Positions 1 through 9,399 of a stretch of 64,000 nucleotides of DNA are shown here, piece by piece; position 1 is the first letter of the stretch; each line of letters starts with the position of its first letter. The notes under the pieces were generated by a model that did not search any database, was not told where the DNA came from, and saw nothing but the letters and a program-made list of their open reading frames with translations. A program made the translations under genes and the position numbers. The DNA is from Croceibacterium xixiisoli (lineage in GTDB: Bacteria > Pseudomonadota > Alphaproteobacteria > Sphingomonadales > Sphingomonadaceae): assembly GCF_009827305.1 (NCBI RefSeq), contig NZ_WTYJ01000001.1:62001-126000 (forward strand), in the 5' to 3' direction.

Positions 1-170
1 GCATAGGCTTCCAGCTGGTCGAGGCTGTTGGCACCCCCACCCGCCATACCGCCACTCATCGCTTGTGTGACAGCTTCGACATAGGCCGCATTGGCCTTCT
101 CGACATCGGGCAGCCCCATGAAACGGCGGGCTTCTTCCGGCGAACAGTCGATTTCGACATGCACTTTCAT
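1..170 (-). CDS. DUF6489 family protein, C-terminus cut by window edge
   Basis: About 56 residues are visible, starting MKVHVEID and running through a short helical stretch (PEEARRFMGLPDVEKANAAY) into a Gly-rich linker (GGMAGGG). This resembles the small DUF6489 proteins of alphaproteobacteria, whose function is unknown. The start is the only ATG in frame. The gene lies downstream of rho on the same strand, separated by a hairpin. The family call comes from memory of the N-terminal pattern and is moderately sure. Confidence 0.6.
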   Translation of the reverse strand, partial: MKVHVEIDCSPEEARRFMGLPDVEKANAAYVEAVTQAMSGGMAGGGANSLDQLEAY

Positions 171-304
171 AGCGGGCACCTTCTCCAGTCAAGGATCGCA
201 CCACGCTGCCCGTTGGCGGGTTCACGCGCACAATCTGCCACCACTATATGGACCACCCACCGGCTATTTCCAGCCTCGCCGTCATTGGCCGGCAATTGGC
301 ACGC

Positions 305-338
305 AATCGGCCCCGCTCCATCGGGAACGGGGCCGATT
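305..338 (-). terminator. Stem-loop downstream of rho
   Basis: An 11-bp perfect inverted repeat (AATCGGCCCCG / CGGGGCCGATT) encloses a 12-nt loop about 30 bases after the rho stop codon. There is no U-tract, so it may act as a weak terminator or an RNA 3'-end stabiliser. The surrounding 171-366 interval holds no gene that I can see. Confidence 0.55.
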
Positions 339-366
339 TCGGTGACCGCCCGGATGGGCAGCGCTA

Positions 367-1623
367 TTACTGGTTCATCGTCGCGAAGAAGTCTTCGTTG
401 GTCTTGGAATCCTTCATCTTGTCGAGCAGGAATTCCATCGAATCCACCGTGCCCATCTGCATCAGGATCCGGCGCAGCACCCACATCTTGGAAAGCTGTT
501 CCTTGGGCACCAGCAGCTCTTCCTTGCGCGTGCCGGACTTGCCGACATCCAGCGCCGGGAAGATGCGCTTATCCGCCACCTTGCGGTCCAGCACGATTTC
601 CGAATTGCCCGTGCCCTTGAATTCTTCGAAGATCACTTCGTCCATCCGGCTGCCGGTATCGATCAGCGCCGTTGCGATGATGGACAGCGAACCGCCTTCC
701 TCGATATTGCGCGCCGCACCAAAGAAACGCTTCGGCCGCTGCAGCGCATTGGCATCCACACCACCGGTCAGCACCTTGCCCGAAGACGGCACGACCGTGT
801 TGTAGGCGCGGCCCAGGCGGGTGATGGAATCCAGCAGGATCACCACGTCCTTCTTGTGCTCGACCAGGCGCTTTGCCTTTTCGATAACCATTTCAGCAAC
901 TTGCACGTGGCGGCTCGCGGGTTCGTCGAAAGTGGAGGAAATCACCTCTCCCTTCACGCTGCGCTGCATGTCGGTCACTTCTTCCGGGCGTTCATCGACC
1001 AGCAGCACCAGCAGGAACACTTCGGGGTGGTTGTCCGTGATCGCCTTGGCAATATTCTGCAGCAGCACGGTCTTGCCGGTGCGCGGCGGCGCCACGATCA
1101 GGGCGCGCTGGCCCTTGCCCTGCGGGCTGATCAGATCGATCACCCGCGCGCTCTTGTCCTTCACGGTCGGATCGACCGTGTCGAGCACCAGCCGTTCCTC
1201 GGGGTAGAGCGGGGTCAGATTGTCGAAATTGGTCCGGTGACGCACGGCATCGGGATCATCGTAATTGACCTTCAGCAGCTTCGTCAGCGCGAAATAGCGC
1301 TCGCCGTCACGCGGGGCGCGGATTTCGCCTTCTACCGTGTCACCGGTGCGCAGGCCCCATTTGCGGACCTGATTGGGCGACACATAGATATCGTCGGGGC
1401 CGGCCAGATAATTCGCCTCCGGCGAACGCAGGAACCCGAAACCGTCCTGCAGCACCTCGATCGTGCCGATGCCCAGGATCTCTTCGCCCTCTTCGGCCAC
1501 TTCCTTCAGGATGCCGAACATCAGATCCTGCCGGCGCATGGTCGATGCCCCTTCCACGCCGAGCTCCTCGGCCATGGACACCAGCTCAGCCGGCGCTCTT
1601 TTTTTCAGTTCTTTCAAATGCAT
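367..1623 (-). CDS. rho: Transcription termination factor Rho
   Basis: Hexameric RNA-dependent ATPase that ends transcription of untranslated RNA. The 418 residues are the family's usual length. They show an N-terminal helical Rho_N domain (about 1-45), a cold-shock-like RNA-binding domain (about 50-118, including [13 protein letters not shown]), and a RecA-type ATPase with Walker A APPRTGKT at 178-185 and the [10 protein letters not shown] segment. ATG start. The upstream 240 bases (1624-1865) hold no gene and form a long leader. Rho is autoregulated through its leader in other bacteria, so the same is plausible here, but no specific element was identified. Confidence 0.98.
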   Translation of the reverse strand: MHLKELKKRAPAELVSMAEELGVEGASTMRRQDLMFGILKEVAEEGEEILGIGTIEVLQDGFGFLRSPEANYLAGPDDIYVSPNQVRKWGLRTGDTVEGEIRAPRDGERYFALTKLLKVNYDDPDAVRHRTNFDNLTPLYPEERLVLDTVDPTVKDKSARVIDLISPQGKGQRALIVAPPRTGKTVLLQNIAKAITDNHPEVFLLVLLVDERPEEVTDMQRSVKGEVISSTFDEPASRHVQVAEMVIEKAKRLVEHKKDVVILLDSITRLGRAYNTVVPSSGKVLTGGVDANALQRPKRFFGAARNIEEGGSLSIIATALIDTGSRMDEVIFEEFKGTGNSEIVLDRKVADKRIFPALDVGKSGTRKEELLVPKEQLSKMWVLRRILMQMGTVDSMEFLLDKMKDSKTNEDFFATMNQ

Positions 1624-1865
1624 GAGATATTTCCAGATCAGTGAGAAGCCGGCAGGTCTAAGGGCTTGGAGAAAGCAGACCCGGCTGCGCGAAGAATGGC
1701 AGCCTCAGCCGGAGAAGGCGCAAAATATGGCCTCCCCGTGATGGCGTCAATTCGCAATCACGCAGGAAAATTTCCATCCGCCGCAGATTCAGACCGGATG
1801 CAGGCCGCAGCGGTTTGTTTGAGGCCCCGGATCAGAAGGGCCCCATCGTCAGAAAGGATCCCTCA

Positions 1866-2345
1866 TCAAAAAGGTCTGGCCACCACCAGGATCACGATCA
1901 GCGCTGCGGCAACGCCCGGCACTTCGTTCAGCATCCGCAGCGCCTTGCCGGAAAGGCTCCGCTCGCCCCGCGCCAGCTTCCTGGCATAGGACGACAGGAA
2001 CCCGTGATAGCCGGACAGCACCAGCACCAGCATCAGCTTGGCATGGAACCAGCCCTGGGTGAAGGCGCCAGTCACATGCGCCAGCAACAGGCCCAGCACC
2101 CACACCACGATGATCGATGGCAGCATGATGATCTTCAGCAACCGCCGCTCGCGGTCGATCCAGACAGCATTGTCCGGGGAATCGGGGGCGGTTTCCTGAT
2201 GATAGACGAACAGCCGGGGCAGCATGAACAGCCCGGCCATCCAGAAGATCACGAAAATGATATGACCGGCCTTGAGCCATATATAGGTCATCGCGAGCAC
2301 GTCCTGCATGATTGGAAATGTAGTTGTCGTCGCGCCCGGCGTCAT
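1866..2345 (-). CDS. hemJ: Protoporphyrinogen IX oxidase HemJ (CopD-like membrane protein)
   Basis: Membrane enzyme that oxidises protoporphyrinogen IX to protoporphyrin IX, the penultimate step of heme synthesis. The 159 residues contain about four hydrophobic helices. The family pattern is present: WLKAGHI with His28 (presumed heme ligand) and LPRLFVYH near 42-49. The start ATG overlaps the hemE stop codon (ATGA), indicating translational coupling in a heme operon. A later ATG (residue 19, MTYIWLKAGH) is the more typical family start, so the first 18 residues are less certain. Confidence 0.93.
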   Translation of the reverse strand: MTPGATTTTFPIMQDVLAMTYIWLKAGHIIFVIFWMAGLFMLPRLFVYHQETAPDSPDNAVWIDRERRLLKIIMLPSIIVVWVLGLLLAHVTGAFTQGWFHAKLMLVLVLSGYHGFLSSYARKLARGERSLSGKALRMLNEVPGVAAALIVILVVARPF

Positions 2346-3364
2346 CCCCCCTGGCGAACAATCTCCAGCAGGCGTTCGACATGGGGAATGGGGGTTTCCT
2401 TGTCGATGCCATGCCCCAGGTTGAACACATGGGGGCGGCCTTCGAATGCCGCCAGCACGTCGCGCGCATGGGTTTCCAGCCCCGGCCCCCCGGCCAGCAA
2501 TTGCAGCGGATCCAGATTGCCCTGCACGGGCAGATCAGCCGGCAGATTGCGATGCGCCCAGACCGGATCGATCGTTTCGTCCACCCCGATCGCATCGACC
2601 GTGGTTTCCCTTGCATAGGCCGGCAGTTTCTCCCCTGCACCCTTGGGAAATCCGATGATCGGCGTATCGGGATGCAGCGCCCGCACCGCTTCCACGATCC
2701 GCAGCGTGGGCGCGATCACCCAGCGTTCGAATTCATGCGGGGCCAGGCTGCCAGACCAGCTGTCGAACAATTGCACCGCCTCGGCCCCGGCGCGGATCTG
2801 GCCCGACAGATAGATCACGGTTGAATCCACGATCGCATCGATGATCGCCTGCACCGCTGCCGGGTCGCGATAGGCCAATGCGCGGGACGCATGATGATCG
2901 CGGCTGCCCTCGCCCGCGATCATGTAGGTGGCCACGGTCCACGGGCTCCCGGCAAAGCCCAGCAGCGTCGTCTCAGGGCCCAACAGGCCACGCACCAGGC
3001 TCACGGTCCGATAGATCGGCTCAAGCCGCTCTGGCACGGCTGTGAGCGCCTCCAGCGCGCTGTCTATCAGCGGGGGCGACAAGCGCGGTCCTTCGCCGGC
3101 CAGGAATTCCAGCTTCTGGCCCAGCGCATGTGGGATCACCAGAATATCGGAAAACAGGATCGCGCCATCCATCCCGAACCGGCGGATCGGCTGGATGGTC
3201 ACCTCGGCGGCGGCCTCGCTGTCGTTCACCAGTTCCAGAAATCCGCCCTTTTCGGCGCGCAAGGCCCTGTATTCGGGCAAATATCTGCCTGCCTGACGCA
3301 TCAGCCAGACCGGCTTTATCGCGCCATTGTGGCCGCGCAGGGTTTCGAGAAGCAAGCCGGGCAT
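2342..3364 (-). CDS. hemE: Uroporphyrinogen decarboxylase
   Basis: Cytosolic enzyme that decarboxylates the four acetate chains of uroporphyrinogen III to give coproporphyrinogen III. Signature PVWLMRQAGRYLPEYR lies near the N-terminus, with the conserved Asp in GAILFSDIL and later family blocks such as the GLLGPETTLLGFAGSPWT region. About 340 residues, full length. I chose the ATG at 3364. A TTG at 3379 would add five residues, and neither has a clear Shine-Dalgarno sequence. It is first gene of hemE-hemJ and is transcribed away from the putative replication origin. Confidence 0.97.
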   Translation of the reverse strand: MPGLLLETLRGHNGAIKPVWLMRQAGRYLPEYRALRAEKGGFLELVNDSEAAAEVTIQPIRRFGMDGAILFSDILVIPHALGQKLEFLAGEGPRLSPPLIDSALEALTAVPERLEPIYRTVSLVRGLLGPETTLLGFAGSPWTVATYMIAGEGSRDHHASRALAYRDPAAVQAIIDAIVDSTVIYLSGQIRAGAEAVQLFDSWSGSLAPHEFERWVIAPTLRIVEAVRALHPDTPIIGFPKGAGEKLPAYARETTVDAIGVDETIDPVWAHRNLPADLPVQGNLDPLQLLAGGPGLETHARDVLAAFEGRPHVFNLGHGIDKETPIPHVERLLEIVRQGG

Positions 3365-3665
3365 CGCGGGTCCAATCAAAATAATAAATTATATTGAGAT
3401 AAGGATTCAGGACTCTGTTGGCCCTGTGGATATCGGGGAAAGCGCGCCCTTGCCCGATTTCTCCCGGGCTGAACAGGGGTTGCCGGTTACCCGACTCATG
3501 CTCGCGCCGCGTCAATGAATCATTGTCCCCATTATCCCCAGCCTGTCGATAAACCGGCAGGCCTGTCGATGGAGCGCTGGGCGGAATCCCGGGAAACGGG
3601 GATGCATCCTGTCCCTGATCTTGTCCCCATGCTTGTCCCGTGGTTTATGCTGCGGTTTATCCACA
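3365..3665. other. Putative chromosomal replication origin (oriC) between hemE and the PPDK-regulator gene
   Basis: This gene-free stretch separates divergent gene blocks. It contains: (1) an AT-rich run at 3374-3402 in otherwise GC-rich DNA, a candidate unwinding element; (2) a perfect DnaA box TTATCCACA at 3657-3665 and one-mismatch boxes TTATCCCCA (3532-3540), TTATCGACA (minus, 3544-3552) and ATATCCACA (minus, 3425-3433); (3) GANTC sites, the CcrM methylation motif, at 3404, 3411, 3493, 3517, 3584, plus 3695 just inside the gene; (4) direct repeats TTGTCCCCAT (3523, 3621) and GCCTGTCGAT (3541, 3561). The same gene neighbourhood flanks the Caulobacter and Rickettsia origins. No CtrA site was seen. 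Confidence 0.75.
3657..3665 (+). promoter_or_regulatory. Perfect DnaA box
   Basis: TTATCCACA matches the DnaA-box consensus exactly. Its last base is the A of the downstream gene's ATG, so DnaA bound here could also affect that gene's expression. Confidence 0.75.
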
Positions 3666-4510
3666 TGGCTGCACTCCATCTCCACCTCCTGTCGGACTCT
3701 ACCGGCGAAACGCTGGAAATGCTGGCGAAAGCGGCGCTGGCACAGTTCGACAATGCAGAGGTCATACGCCATTTCTGGCCCATGGTCCGCTCGCTCCAGC
3801 ATCTGGACCGGATCATGGAAGAACTGGCCGCCAATCCCGGCCTGGTGCTCTACACGCTGGTCAATCCGGAAACCCGCGCCGCGCTGGAAGAACGCTGCCG
3901 CCTGCTTGGCCTGCCCCATGTCGCTGCGCTCGATGCCGTCACCGCCGCGCTCGAAGACCGGCTGGGGCAACAGGCGAAGGGGCGCCCGGGCAAGCAGCAC
4001 GCCCTGGATGATGCCTATTTCGCGCGGGTCGATGCGATCCATTTCACCATTGCCCATGACGATGGCCTGGCCTGGGAAGACTGGGAAGAGGCTGACATTC
4101 TGCTCGCGGGCGTGTCGCGCAGTTCCAAGACGCCGACCAGCATCTATCTGGCCAATCGCGGCTACAAGGTCGCCAATATTCCGCTGGTCGTGGAAAGCCC
4201 GCCGCCGCCGCTGCTGTTCGATCTGCGACGGCCGCTGATCGTCGGGCTGACCACCGCACCGCAACGCCTGATCCAGATCCGCCGCAACCGCCTGCTCTCG
4301 CTCAATGAAATGAACGAAACATCCTATGTCGATCAGGAAAGGGTGGAACGCGAACTCGCCTTTGCCCGCCGCATGTTTGCCGACAATGGCTGGCCGGTGA
4401 TCGACGTGACCCGTCGCTCGATCGAGGAAACCGCAGCCGCGATCATGCGCCTGTTCAACGAACGCAAGGCGCAGGGCAGCGCTGCACCGGCAGGAATCCG
4501 TCCGATATGA
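3665..4510 (+). CDS. Pyruvate,phosphate dikinase / PEP synthase regulatory protein (DUF299)
   Basis: Bifunctional Ser/Thr kinase-pyrophosphorylase that inactivates and reactivates PPDK or PEP synthase by reversible threonine phosphorylation. The 281 residues match the family size. They start [16 protein letters not shown] and carry the P-loop-like GVSRSSKT at 149-156. An upstream ATG at 3515 is open but would add about 50 atypical residues running through the putative origin, so the ATG at 3665 was chosen. The orthologue is the first gene beside the origin in Caulobacter and Rickettsia (RP001). Which target enzyme the cell uses cannot be told from this window. The stop overlaps the maf start. 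Confidence 0.94.
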   Translation: MAALHLHLLSDSTGETLEMLAKAALAQFDNAEVIRHFWPMVRSLQHLDRIMEELAANPGLVLYTLVNPETRAALEERCRLLGLPHVAALDAVTAALEDRLGQQAKGRPGKQHALDDAYFARVDAIHFTIAHDDGLAWEDWEEADILLAGVSRSSKTPTSIYLANRGYKVANIPLVVESPPPPLLFDLRRPLIVGLTTAPQRLIQIRRNRLLSLNEMNETSYVDQERVERELAFARRMFADNGWPVIDVTRRSIEETAAAIMRLFNERKAQGSAAPAGIRPI

Positions 4511-5085
4511 TCGTGCTCGCCTCGCAAAGCGCCTCCCGCAAGGCGATGCTGTCGGCTGCCGGCGTGGCTTTCGAAGCCCGGCCGGCGGCGATCGACGAAC
4601 GCGCGGTGGAATCGGCCCTGCCGCCATCCTCTGCGGGTGAGATTGCAGAGGCGCTGGCCAGGGCCAAGGCGCTGGCGGTCGATGCGCCGGGCCGGTTGGT
4701 GCTGGGCAGCGATTCCCTGGTGGTGTGCAACGGTCGCCGTTTCGACAAGCCGGGCAACCGCGACGAAGCGGCCGAACATCTGCGGTTCTTTTCCGGCCAA
4801 CTGATGGAATTGCATTCGGGCGCGGCGCTCGCGCGCGATGGCGCCATCGTCTGGCAGCATCGCGACAGCGCGCTGCTGCATGTCCGCACGCTCAGCGATG
4901 ATTTCATCGAAGGCTACCTCGCCGCCGAATGGCCGGAGGTCGGCTACACGGTCGGGGTTTTCCGGATAGAGGCGATGGGGGTGCAATTGTTCGATCGCAT
5001 CGGCGGCGATCACTTCACCATCCTGGGCATGCCGCTGCTGGCCGTGCTCGGCGCGCTGCGCGATCTGGGGGAACTGCCGCAATGA
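4507..5085 (+). CDS. maf: Maf-like nucleotide pyrophosphatase
   Basis: House-cleaning nucleoside triphosphate pyrophosphatase of the Maf family, which removes non-canonical or excess nucleotides. The 192 residues include the N-terminal nucleotide-binding motif [12 protein letters not shown], the acidic GSDSLVV segment and the C-terminal [11 protein letters not shown] block. The start overlaps the preceding stop (ATGA), and the stop overlaps aroE. This is the standard order beside alphaproteobacterial origins. Substrate preference (dTTP/UTP versus modified GTP) cannot be assigned by eye. Confidence 0.93.
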   Translation: MIVLASQSASRKAMLSAAGVAFEARPAAIDERAVESALPPSSAGEIAEALARAKALAVDAPGRLVLGSDSLVVCNGRRFDKPGNRDEAAEHLRFFSGQLMELHSGAALARDGAIVWQHRDSALLHVRTLSDDFIEGYLAAEWPEVGYTVGVFRIEAMGVQLFDRIGGDHFTILGMPLLAVLGALRDLGELPQ

Positions 5086-5984
5086 ACGCCAATTCGGATC
5101 GCCCGTATGTGCCCGGGAAACCCTATGCAGAGGTGATCGGTGATCCGATCGCCCAGTCCAAATCGCCTGCGATCCACAATTTCTGGATCGCCGGTCTCGG
5201 CATCGATGCCGAATATCGCCGCTGCCACGTCCACCCGGATGAACTGCCCGATTACATCGCCCGCGTTCGGCAGGATGCGGACTGGCGCGGCTGCAATGTC
5301 ACCATGCCGCACAAGCAGGCGATCATCCCGCTGCTCGACCGGCTCGATCCGCTGGCGCGGCGGATCGGTGCGGTGAACACCGTGGTGCGCGCCGATGACG
5401 GCACGCTGACCGGATACAACACCGATGCCGGCGGCTTTCTCGAACCGCTGCGGCCGCATCTGGCCACCACCCATTTGTTCCGCATGGCCCGGATTCTCGG
5501 CACCGGCGGCGCGGCGCGGGCGATCATCGCCGCGCTGGCGGCGGAAAATGTCGTGATCGTGCTGGCCGGGCGCGATCCGGCGAAGGCACGGGCGCTGCTT
5601 GATGAACTCGATCCCGGCGGCGAACACCATGCTGTCGACATTGCCCATTTTGCCCAGCCGACCGATTTCGCCTTCGATGATCGGCATGGCTGTTTCGATG
5701 TCATCGTCAATGCCAGCCCGCTCGGCATGGCCGGCCAGCCCCCGCTGGCTTTCGATCTGACTCACGCCCCGCCCGGCAGCGTGGTCTATGATATCGTCAC
5801 CCATCCGCTCGATACGCCGCTGCTGCAACAGGCGCACGCGGCGGGCCTGCCCACGGTCGATGGCCTGTCCATGCTGATCGGCCAGGCGGCCGAAGCCTTC
5901 GAACGCTTCTTCGGTCAGGCGCCGCTGCGCCAGGATGGGGACAGCGAGTTGCGCCGCCTGCTGACCGCGCCCAGCCAGCCTTGA
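5082..5984 (+). CDS. aroE: Shikimate dehydrogenase
   Basis: NADP-dependent reduction of 3-dehydroshikimate to shikimate in aromatic amino acid synthesis. The 300 residues contain the shikimate-binding [10 protein letters not shown] (27-36), the catalytic lysine in NVTMPHK (Lys78), GYNTDAGGF with Asp115, and the Rossmann loop GTGGAARA. The ATG overlaps the maf stop. The N-terminus is about ten residues longer than in many homologues but has no better start. The stop overlaps the coaE start, so maf-aroE-coaE appear translationally coupled. Confidence 0.96.
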   Translation: MNANSDRPYVPGKPYAEVIGDPIAQSKSPAIHNFWIAGLGIDAEYRRCHVHPDELPDYIARVRQDADWRGCNVTMPHKQAIIPLLDRLDPLARRIGAVNTVVRADDGTLTGYNTDAGGFLEPLRPHLATTHLFRMARILGTGGAARAIIAALAAENVVIVLAGRDPAKARALLDELDPGGEHHAVDIAHFAQPTDFAFDDRHGCFDVIVNASPLGMAGQPPLAFDLTHAPPGSVVYDIVTHPLDTPLLQQAHAAGLPTVDGLSMLIGQAAEAFERFFGQAPLRQDGDSELRRLLTAPSQP

Positions 5985-6571
5985 AACCGGGTCTGATTCT
6001 GGGCCTGACCGGCTCGATCGGCATGGGCAAATCGACCGTGGCCGGCATGTTCGTCCGACTCGGCGTGCCGGTGTTCGATGCCGATGCCCAGGTTCGGCTG
6101 ATGCAGGGCAAGGGCGGCGAATTGCTGCCCGCCATCGCCGCCGCCTTTCCGGGGACCGTCGGTCCGCAAGGGCTTGATCGCGCCGCCATGGGCGCGCTGG
6201 TGTTCGATGATCCCGCCGCCCTCGCCCGGCTGGAAGCCATCGTGCATCCTGCAGTGGCGGCCGCGCGGGCTGCTTTCCTGGCCGATCATGCCGATCGGCC
6301 ACTGGTGGTGCTCGATATCCCGCTCTTGTTTGAAAAGGGCGGCGCCGAACATGTCGATGCGATTGCCGTGGTCTCCGCCCCGGCCGCGACTCAGCGCGAA
6401 CGGGTGCTGGCCCGGCCGGGCATGACGCCCGATCGCTTCGCCGGCATTCTGGCATTGCAACTGCCCGACGCGGAAAAGCGCCGCCGGGCCGATCATGTCA
6501 TCGATACAGGCGTATCGCTGGCCGAAACCGAAGCGCAGGTCCGGGCGCTGGTGGAACGGCTGACCGGGTGA
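5981..6571 (+). CDS. coaE: Dephospho-CoA kinase (TTG start)
   Basis: Phosphorylates dephospho-CoA at the 3'-hydroxyl, the last step of coenzyme A synthesis. The P-loop GLTGSIGMGKST lies at residues 8-19, followed by the substrate-binding FDADAQVRLM and the VLDIPLLFE lid motif. The 196 residues are full length. The start must be TTG at 5981 (overlapping the aroE stop), because the first in-frame ATG lies inside the P-loop. This is a clear case of a rare start codon in a coupled operon. Confidence 0.96.
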   Translation: MKPGLILGLTGSIGMGKSTVAGMFVRLGVPVFDADAQVRLMQGKGGELLPAIAAAFPGTVGPQGLDRAAMGALVFDDPAALARLEAIVHPAVAAARAAFLADHADRPLVVLDIPLLFEKGGAEHVDAIAVVSAPAATQRERVLARPGMTPDRFAGILALQLPDAEKRRRADHVIDTGVSLAETEAQVRALVERLTG

Positions 6572-6631
6572 GGCAATTTGTCCAGCGCATCCGGTCTTGT
6601 CATCTGGCGGACAAGGCAGGATAGTAAGCTC

Positions 6632-7333
6632 ATGCGCGAGATCGTGTTCGATACGGAAACCACCGGGCTAGATCCTGCCAGTGGTGATCGCATGGTTGAA
6701 ATCGGCTGCATCGAGCTGGTCAACCGGATTGCCACAGGCAACCATTTCCACGCCTATTTCAATCCGCAGCGGACCATGCCGTTCGAAGCGGAACGGGTGC
6801 ATGGGCTGGGTGATGCCTTTCTGGCGGACAAGCCGCTGTTTTCGGTCCGGGTCCTCGAATTGCTCGAATTCATCGGCGATTCCCCGCTGGTGGCGCACAA
6901 TGCGCAATTCGATTTCGGCTTTCTCAATCACGAACTGGGCCTGTGCAGCCACCCGGCGGTCGGGCTCGACCGGATGATCGACACGCTGGTGCTGGCCCGC
7001 CGGCGGCATCCCGGAGCCAAGCATTCGCTCGATGCGCTGTGTTCGCGCTACGGCATCGATCGCAGCCACCGGGTGATGCACGGCGCGCTGCTCGATGCCG
7101 AACTGCTCGCGCAGGTCTATGTCGAACTCACCGGCGGGCGCCAGATCGGCTTTTCTCTCGGCGCCGATATAGGATCGCACAATGGCAGTGCAGACCTCGA
7201 ACCCCAGATCAGCCTGGTCGCCGCCGGGACGCGGGTCGTGCGGGTGCCCCGCCCGCATCAGGCCAGCGAGGCGGAGATCGCACGGCACAAAAGCTTTGTT
7301 GAAACGTTGAACTCTCCACTCTGGAGTAACTGA
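6632..7333 (+). CDS. dnaQ: DNA polymerase III epsilon subunit (proofreading exonuclease)
   Basis: 3'-5' proofreading exonuclease of the replicative polymerase. The 233 residues have all exonuclease motifs of the DEDDh class: Exo [11 protein letters not shown] (Asp7, Glu9), Exo [15 protein letters not shown] (Asp94), and Exo III with His150 and Asp155. The ATG at 6632 gives a product beginning directly with the catalytic strand (MREIVFDTE). An upstream TTG would only add unlike residues. It completes the PPDK-regulator/maf/aroE/coaE/dnaQ cluster typical of the origin region. Confidence 0.97.
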   Translation: MREIVFDTETTGLDPASGDRMVEIGCIELVNRIATGNHFHAYFNPQRTMPFEAERVHGLGDAFLADKPLFSVRVLELLEFIGDSPLVAHNAQFDFGFLNHELGLCSHPAVGLDRMIDTLVLARRRHPGAKHSLDALCSRYGIDRSHRVMHGALLDAELLAQVYVELTGGRQIGFSLGADIGSHNGSADLEPQISLVAAGTRVVRVPRPHQASEAEIARHKSFVETLNSPLWSN

Positions 7334-7392
7334 CTTTGTAGAGAATTCTGCGTTGAACCAGAGATCCAAAACCAAAAATGGGAGCATTGCTC

Positions 7393-7956
7393 ATGGACAT
7401 TCGCGTTTCCGGCCATCAGATGGACACCGGCTCTGCACTGCAGGAACATGCCACGGATCGTATCACCGGAATTTGCGATAAGTATTTCAGCCGAGCGCTT
7501 TCCTCTGCCATCACTTTCGGCAAGGCACCGGCCAACGCGTTCGCCTGCGATATCGTGTTGCACGTCAACCAGGGCCTCATTCTCAAGAGCAGCGGCCAGG
7601 CGCAGGATGTTCACGTCGCCTTCGATCAGGCTGCCGACAAGGTGGAAAAGCAGCTGCGCCGCTACAAGCGCCGCCTGACCGATCGCCACGCCCAGGCCAG
7701 CCAGGCCGCCAAGGCGGAAGATGCCGCCTACACCGTCTTCGGGGTCGAGGAACCGGAAGAAGAAGTGGTCGCCGATGCACCGCCCGTGATCGCGGAAACC
7801 CGCATCGATGTTCCCGAAGTCAGCGTGTCCGACGCCGTGATGCTGCTCGATCTGCATCACACCAATGCGCTGTTTTTCAAAAATGCTGGTACGGGACGGC
7901 ACAATATGGTGTATCGCCGCGACGACGGGATGATCGGCTGGGTCGAACCGCATTGA
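7393..7956 (+). CDS. hpf: Long-form ribosome hibernation promoting factor
   Basis: Binds the 30S subunit in stationary phase and, in the long form, dimerises 70S ribosomes to 100S. The 187 residues have an N-terminal S30AE domain (MDIRVSGHQMDTG to about 105) and, after an acidic linker (VEEPEEEVV), the C-terminal dimerisation domain with AVMLLDLHHTNALFF and the YRRDDGMIGWVEP ending. The ATG at 7393 has GGAG eight bases upstream, which an ATG at 7378 lacks. It is followed by two hairpins and then ptsN, a pairing common in proteobacteria. Confidence 0.95.
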   Translation: MDIRVSGHQMDTGSALQEHATDRITGICDKYFSRALSSAITFGKAPANAFACDIVLHVNQGLILKSSGQAQDVHVAFDQAADKVEKQLRRYKRRLTDRHAQASQAAKAEDAAYTVFGVEEPEEEVVADAPPVIAETRIDVPEVSVSDAVMLLDLHHTNALFFKNAGTGRHNMVYRRDDGMIGWVEPH

Positions 7957-7966
7957 TCGCAAGCCA

Positions 7967-8031
7967 GGCAATGCACATCTGATGCGGCATTGCCCGCTGA
8001 CTGGATGGGCCGGCAGCCCCTGGTTGCCGGC
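7967..8031 (+). terminator. Two tandem stem-loops after hpf
   Basis: First hairpin: GGCAATGC (7967-7974) pairs with GCATTGCC (7987-7994). Second: GCCGGCA (8009-8015) pairs with TGCCGGC (8025-8031). Neither has a T-run. They sit between hpf and ptsN and could reduce read-through or protect the hpf mRNA end. Confidence 0.5.
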
Positions 8032-8075
8032 TCCCCCCGGCCAGTCCCTAAACTAGAGTTCGAAATTTTCAGACA

Positions 8076-8537
8076 ATGAGCCCTCTTTTCTCGATCAAGC
8101 CCGAGGCGGTCAAGATCGCCGACCCTGGCGACAAGCCCGCCATCTTCAGGGCGCTGAGCGAAATCTTCGCGCAAAGCTGGGATATCGACGCTGCGGCTGT
8201 GCTGGAACGGCTGGAAGAGCGGGAAAATCTGGGCAGCACCGGTTTCGGGCGCGGCGTGGCCATTCCCCATGCGCGATTCCCCGGCCTGGCCCGTCCGGTC
8301 ACCGCGCTGCTGAAGCTGCGCCAGCCGACCGATTTCAACGCGGCGGACGGCATGCCGGTCGAACTGGTGTTCGGTCTGCTGTCCCCCGAAAACAGCGGCG
8401 CAACCCATCTGCACGCGCTGGCCGCCATTTCACGCCTGGTGCGCGATGAAAAGGTGCGCGATGCCCTGGTCGAGGCGCCCGATGCAGAGGCTTTGTTCGG
8501 CCTGCTGACCAATGCCACGGATCGTGACGCAGCCTGA
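8076..8537 (+). CDS. ptsN: Nitrogen-PTS EIIA protein
   Basis: EIIA-type phosphocarrier of the regulatory (non-sugar) PTS, which relays phosphate from PtsP-PtsO and regulates metabolism and potassium transport in other proteobacteria. The 153 residues show the family's phosphorylation site at His65 in GRGVAIPHARF and the LRQPTDFNAADGMPVELVFGL region. ATG start with no strong Shine-Dalgarno. Located just after hpf, as in many proteobacteria. No PTS partner genes appear in the window. Confidence 0.93.
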   Translation: MSPLFSIKPEAVKIADPGDKPAIFRALSEIFAQSWDIDAAAVLERLEERENLGSTGFGRGVAIPHARFPGLARPVTALLKLRQPTDFNAADGMPVELVFGLLSPENSGATHLHALAAISRLVRDEKVRDALVEAPDAEALFGLLTNATDRDAA

Positions 8538-8566
8538 CGGCGGCGAACGGCCGTCTGCCCAAAATC

Positions 8567-9043
8567 ATGCCTGACGATCTGCCGCCCCAGCCTGCCAGCG
8601 GAGCCGCGCTGCATTTCCGCGCGCTGGAATCGCTCTACGCCTCCGCGCCGATCAATGGCCTGTTCGAATCCCGTCTGGAAATCGTCGGCGAAGGCCATTC
8701 CCGGATCCGCTTCACCGTCAGCCCGGACATGTACCATGCCGCCCATGCCGCGCACGGCACGATCTATTTCAAGATGCTCGACGATGCGGCCTTCTATGCG
8801 GCCAATTCGCTGGTCACCGACCGTTTCCTGCTGACCACCGCCTTCAATCTCCATTTCACCAAGCCGGTCCGTGGCGGAACCGTCATTGCCGAAGGGCGCT
8901 GGATCAGCGGCAAGCGGCGCGTGTTCGTGGCAGAGGCCCATCTGACCGACGAAGAAGGCGAGGAAATCGGCCGCGGCACCGGCACCTTCATGCGCTCTCA
9001 CATCGCGCTCTCCAGCCTCGCCGGCTACCGCACGCGCGGCTGA
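8567..9043 (+). CDS. PaaI-type hotdog-fold thioesterase
   Basis: The 158 residues resemble single-domain hotdog acyl-CoA thioesterases of the PaaI/YiiD group: a helix around YHAAHAAHGTIYFKMLDDAAFYAA, then strands ending in HFTKPVRGGTVIAEGRW. The HGTIYFKMLDDAAF stretch occupies the usual substrate-channel position. The substrate is unknown. It lies 29 bases after ptsN and 14 before the DUF1491 gene, probably in one transcript. Confidence 0.82.
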   Translation: MPDDLPPQPASGAALHFRALESLYASAPINGLFESRLEIVGEGHSRIRFTVSPDMYHAAHAAHGTIYFKMLDDAAFYAANSLVTDRFLLTTAFNLHFTKPVRGGTVIAEGRWISGKRRVFVAEAHLTDEEGEEIGRGTGTFMRSHIALSSLAGYRTRG

Positions 9044-9057
9044 AGGGACTCGACCCG

Positions 9058-9399
9058 ATGGATACGCGCCTGCCCGCCCATATCGAAGCGGGCGGCCTGC
9101 TGCGCGCGGTGGAAAGCGCGGGCGGCTTTGCCAGCGTCATCGCAAGAGGTGAACGCGATGCCGGTACCTTGCTTGTCATTTGTTGCGAAAAAGGCCGCGA
9201 CGCGCGACTTTACGAACGCATGCCCCAGGCGGATGGCACGCGCTCATGGTCGGTGATTCGGGTCCAAGATTATGAAAATCCACGGGAATTTTGGGATTAT
9301 TGCAGTCGGCGCCAGTTACAGGATCCCGATGTCTGGATCGTTGAACTGGATATCGCCAATGCAGAACGATTCATCGGGTTGTCGGGAACCCGCGATTGA
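9058..9399 (+). CDS. DUF1491 family protein
   Basis: A 113-residue cytosolic protein of the DUF1491 family found in alphaproteobacteria. Recognised from ARLYERMPQADGTRSW and the acidic C-terminal stretch around DVWIVELDIANAERFI. It has no signal peptide or membrane segment, and its function is unknown. It follows the thioesterase by 14 bases. The 200 bases after it (9400-9603) hold no gene. Confidence 0.8.
   Translation: MDTRLPAHIEAGGLLRAVESAGGFASVIARGERDAGTLLVICCEKGRDARLYERMPQADGTRSWSVIRVQDYENPREFWDYCSRRQLQDPDVWIVELDIANAERFIGLSGTRD

Noticed and set aside
3515-3664. Upstream ATG for the PPDK-regulator gene
   Set aside because: Would add 50 residues with no family similarity, through the AT-rich and DnaA-box region.
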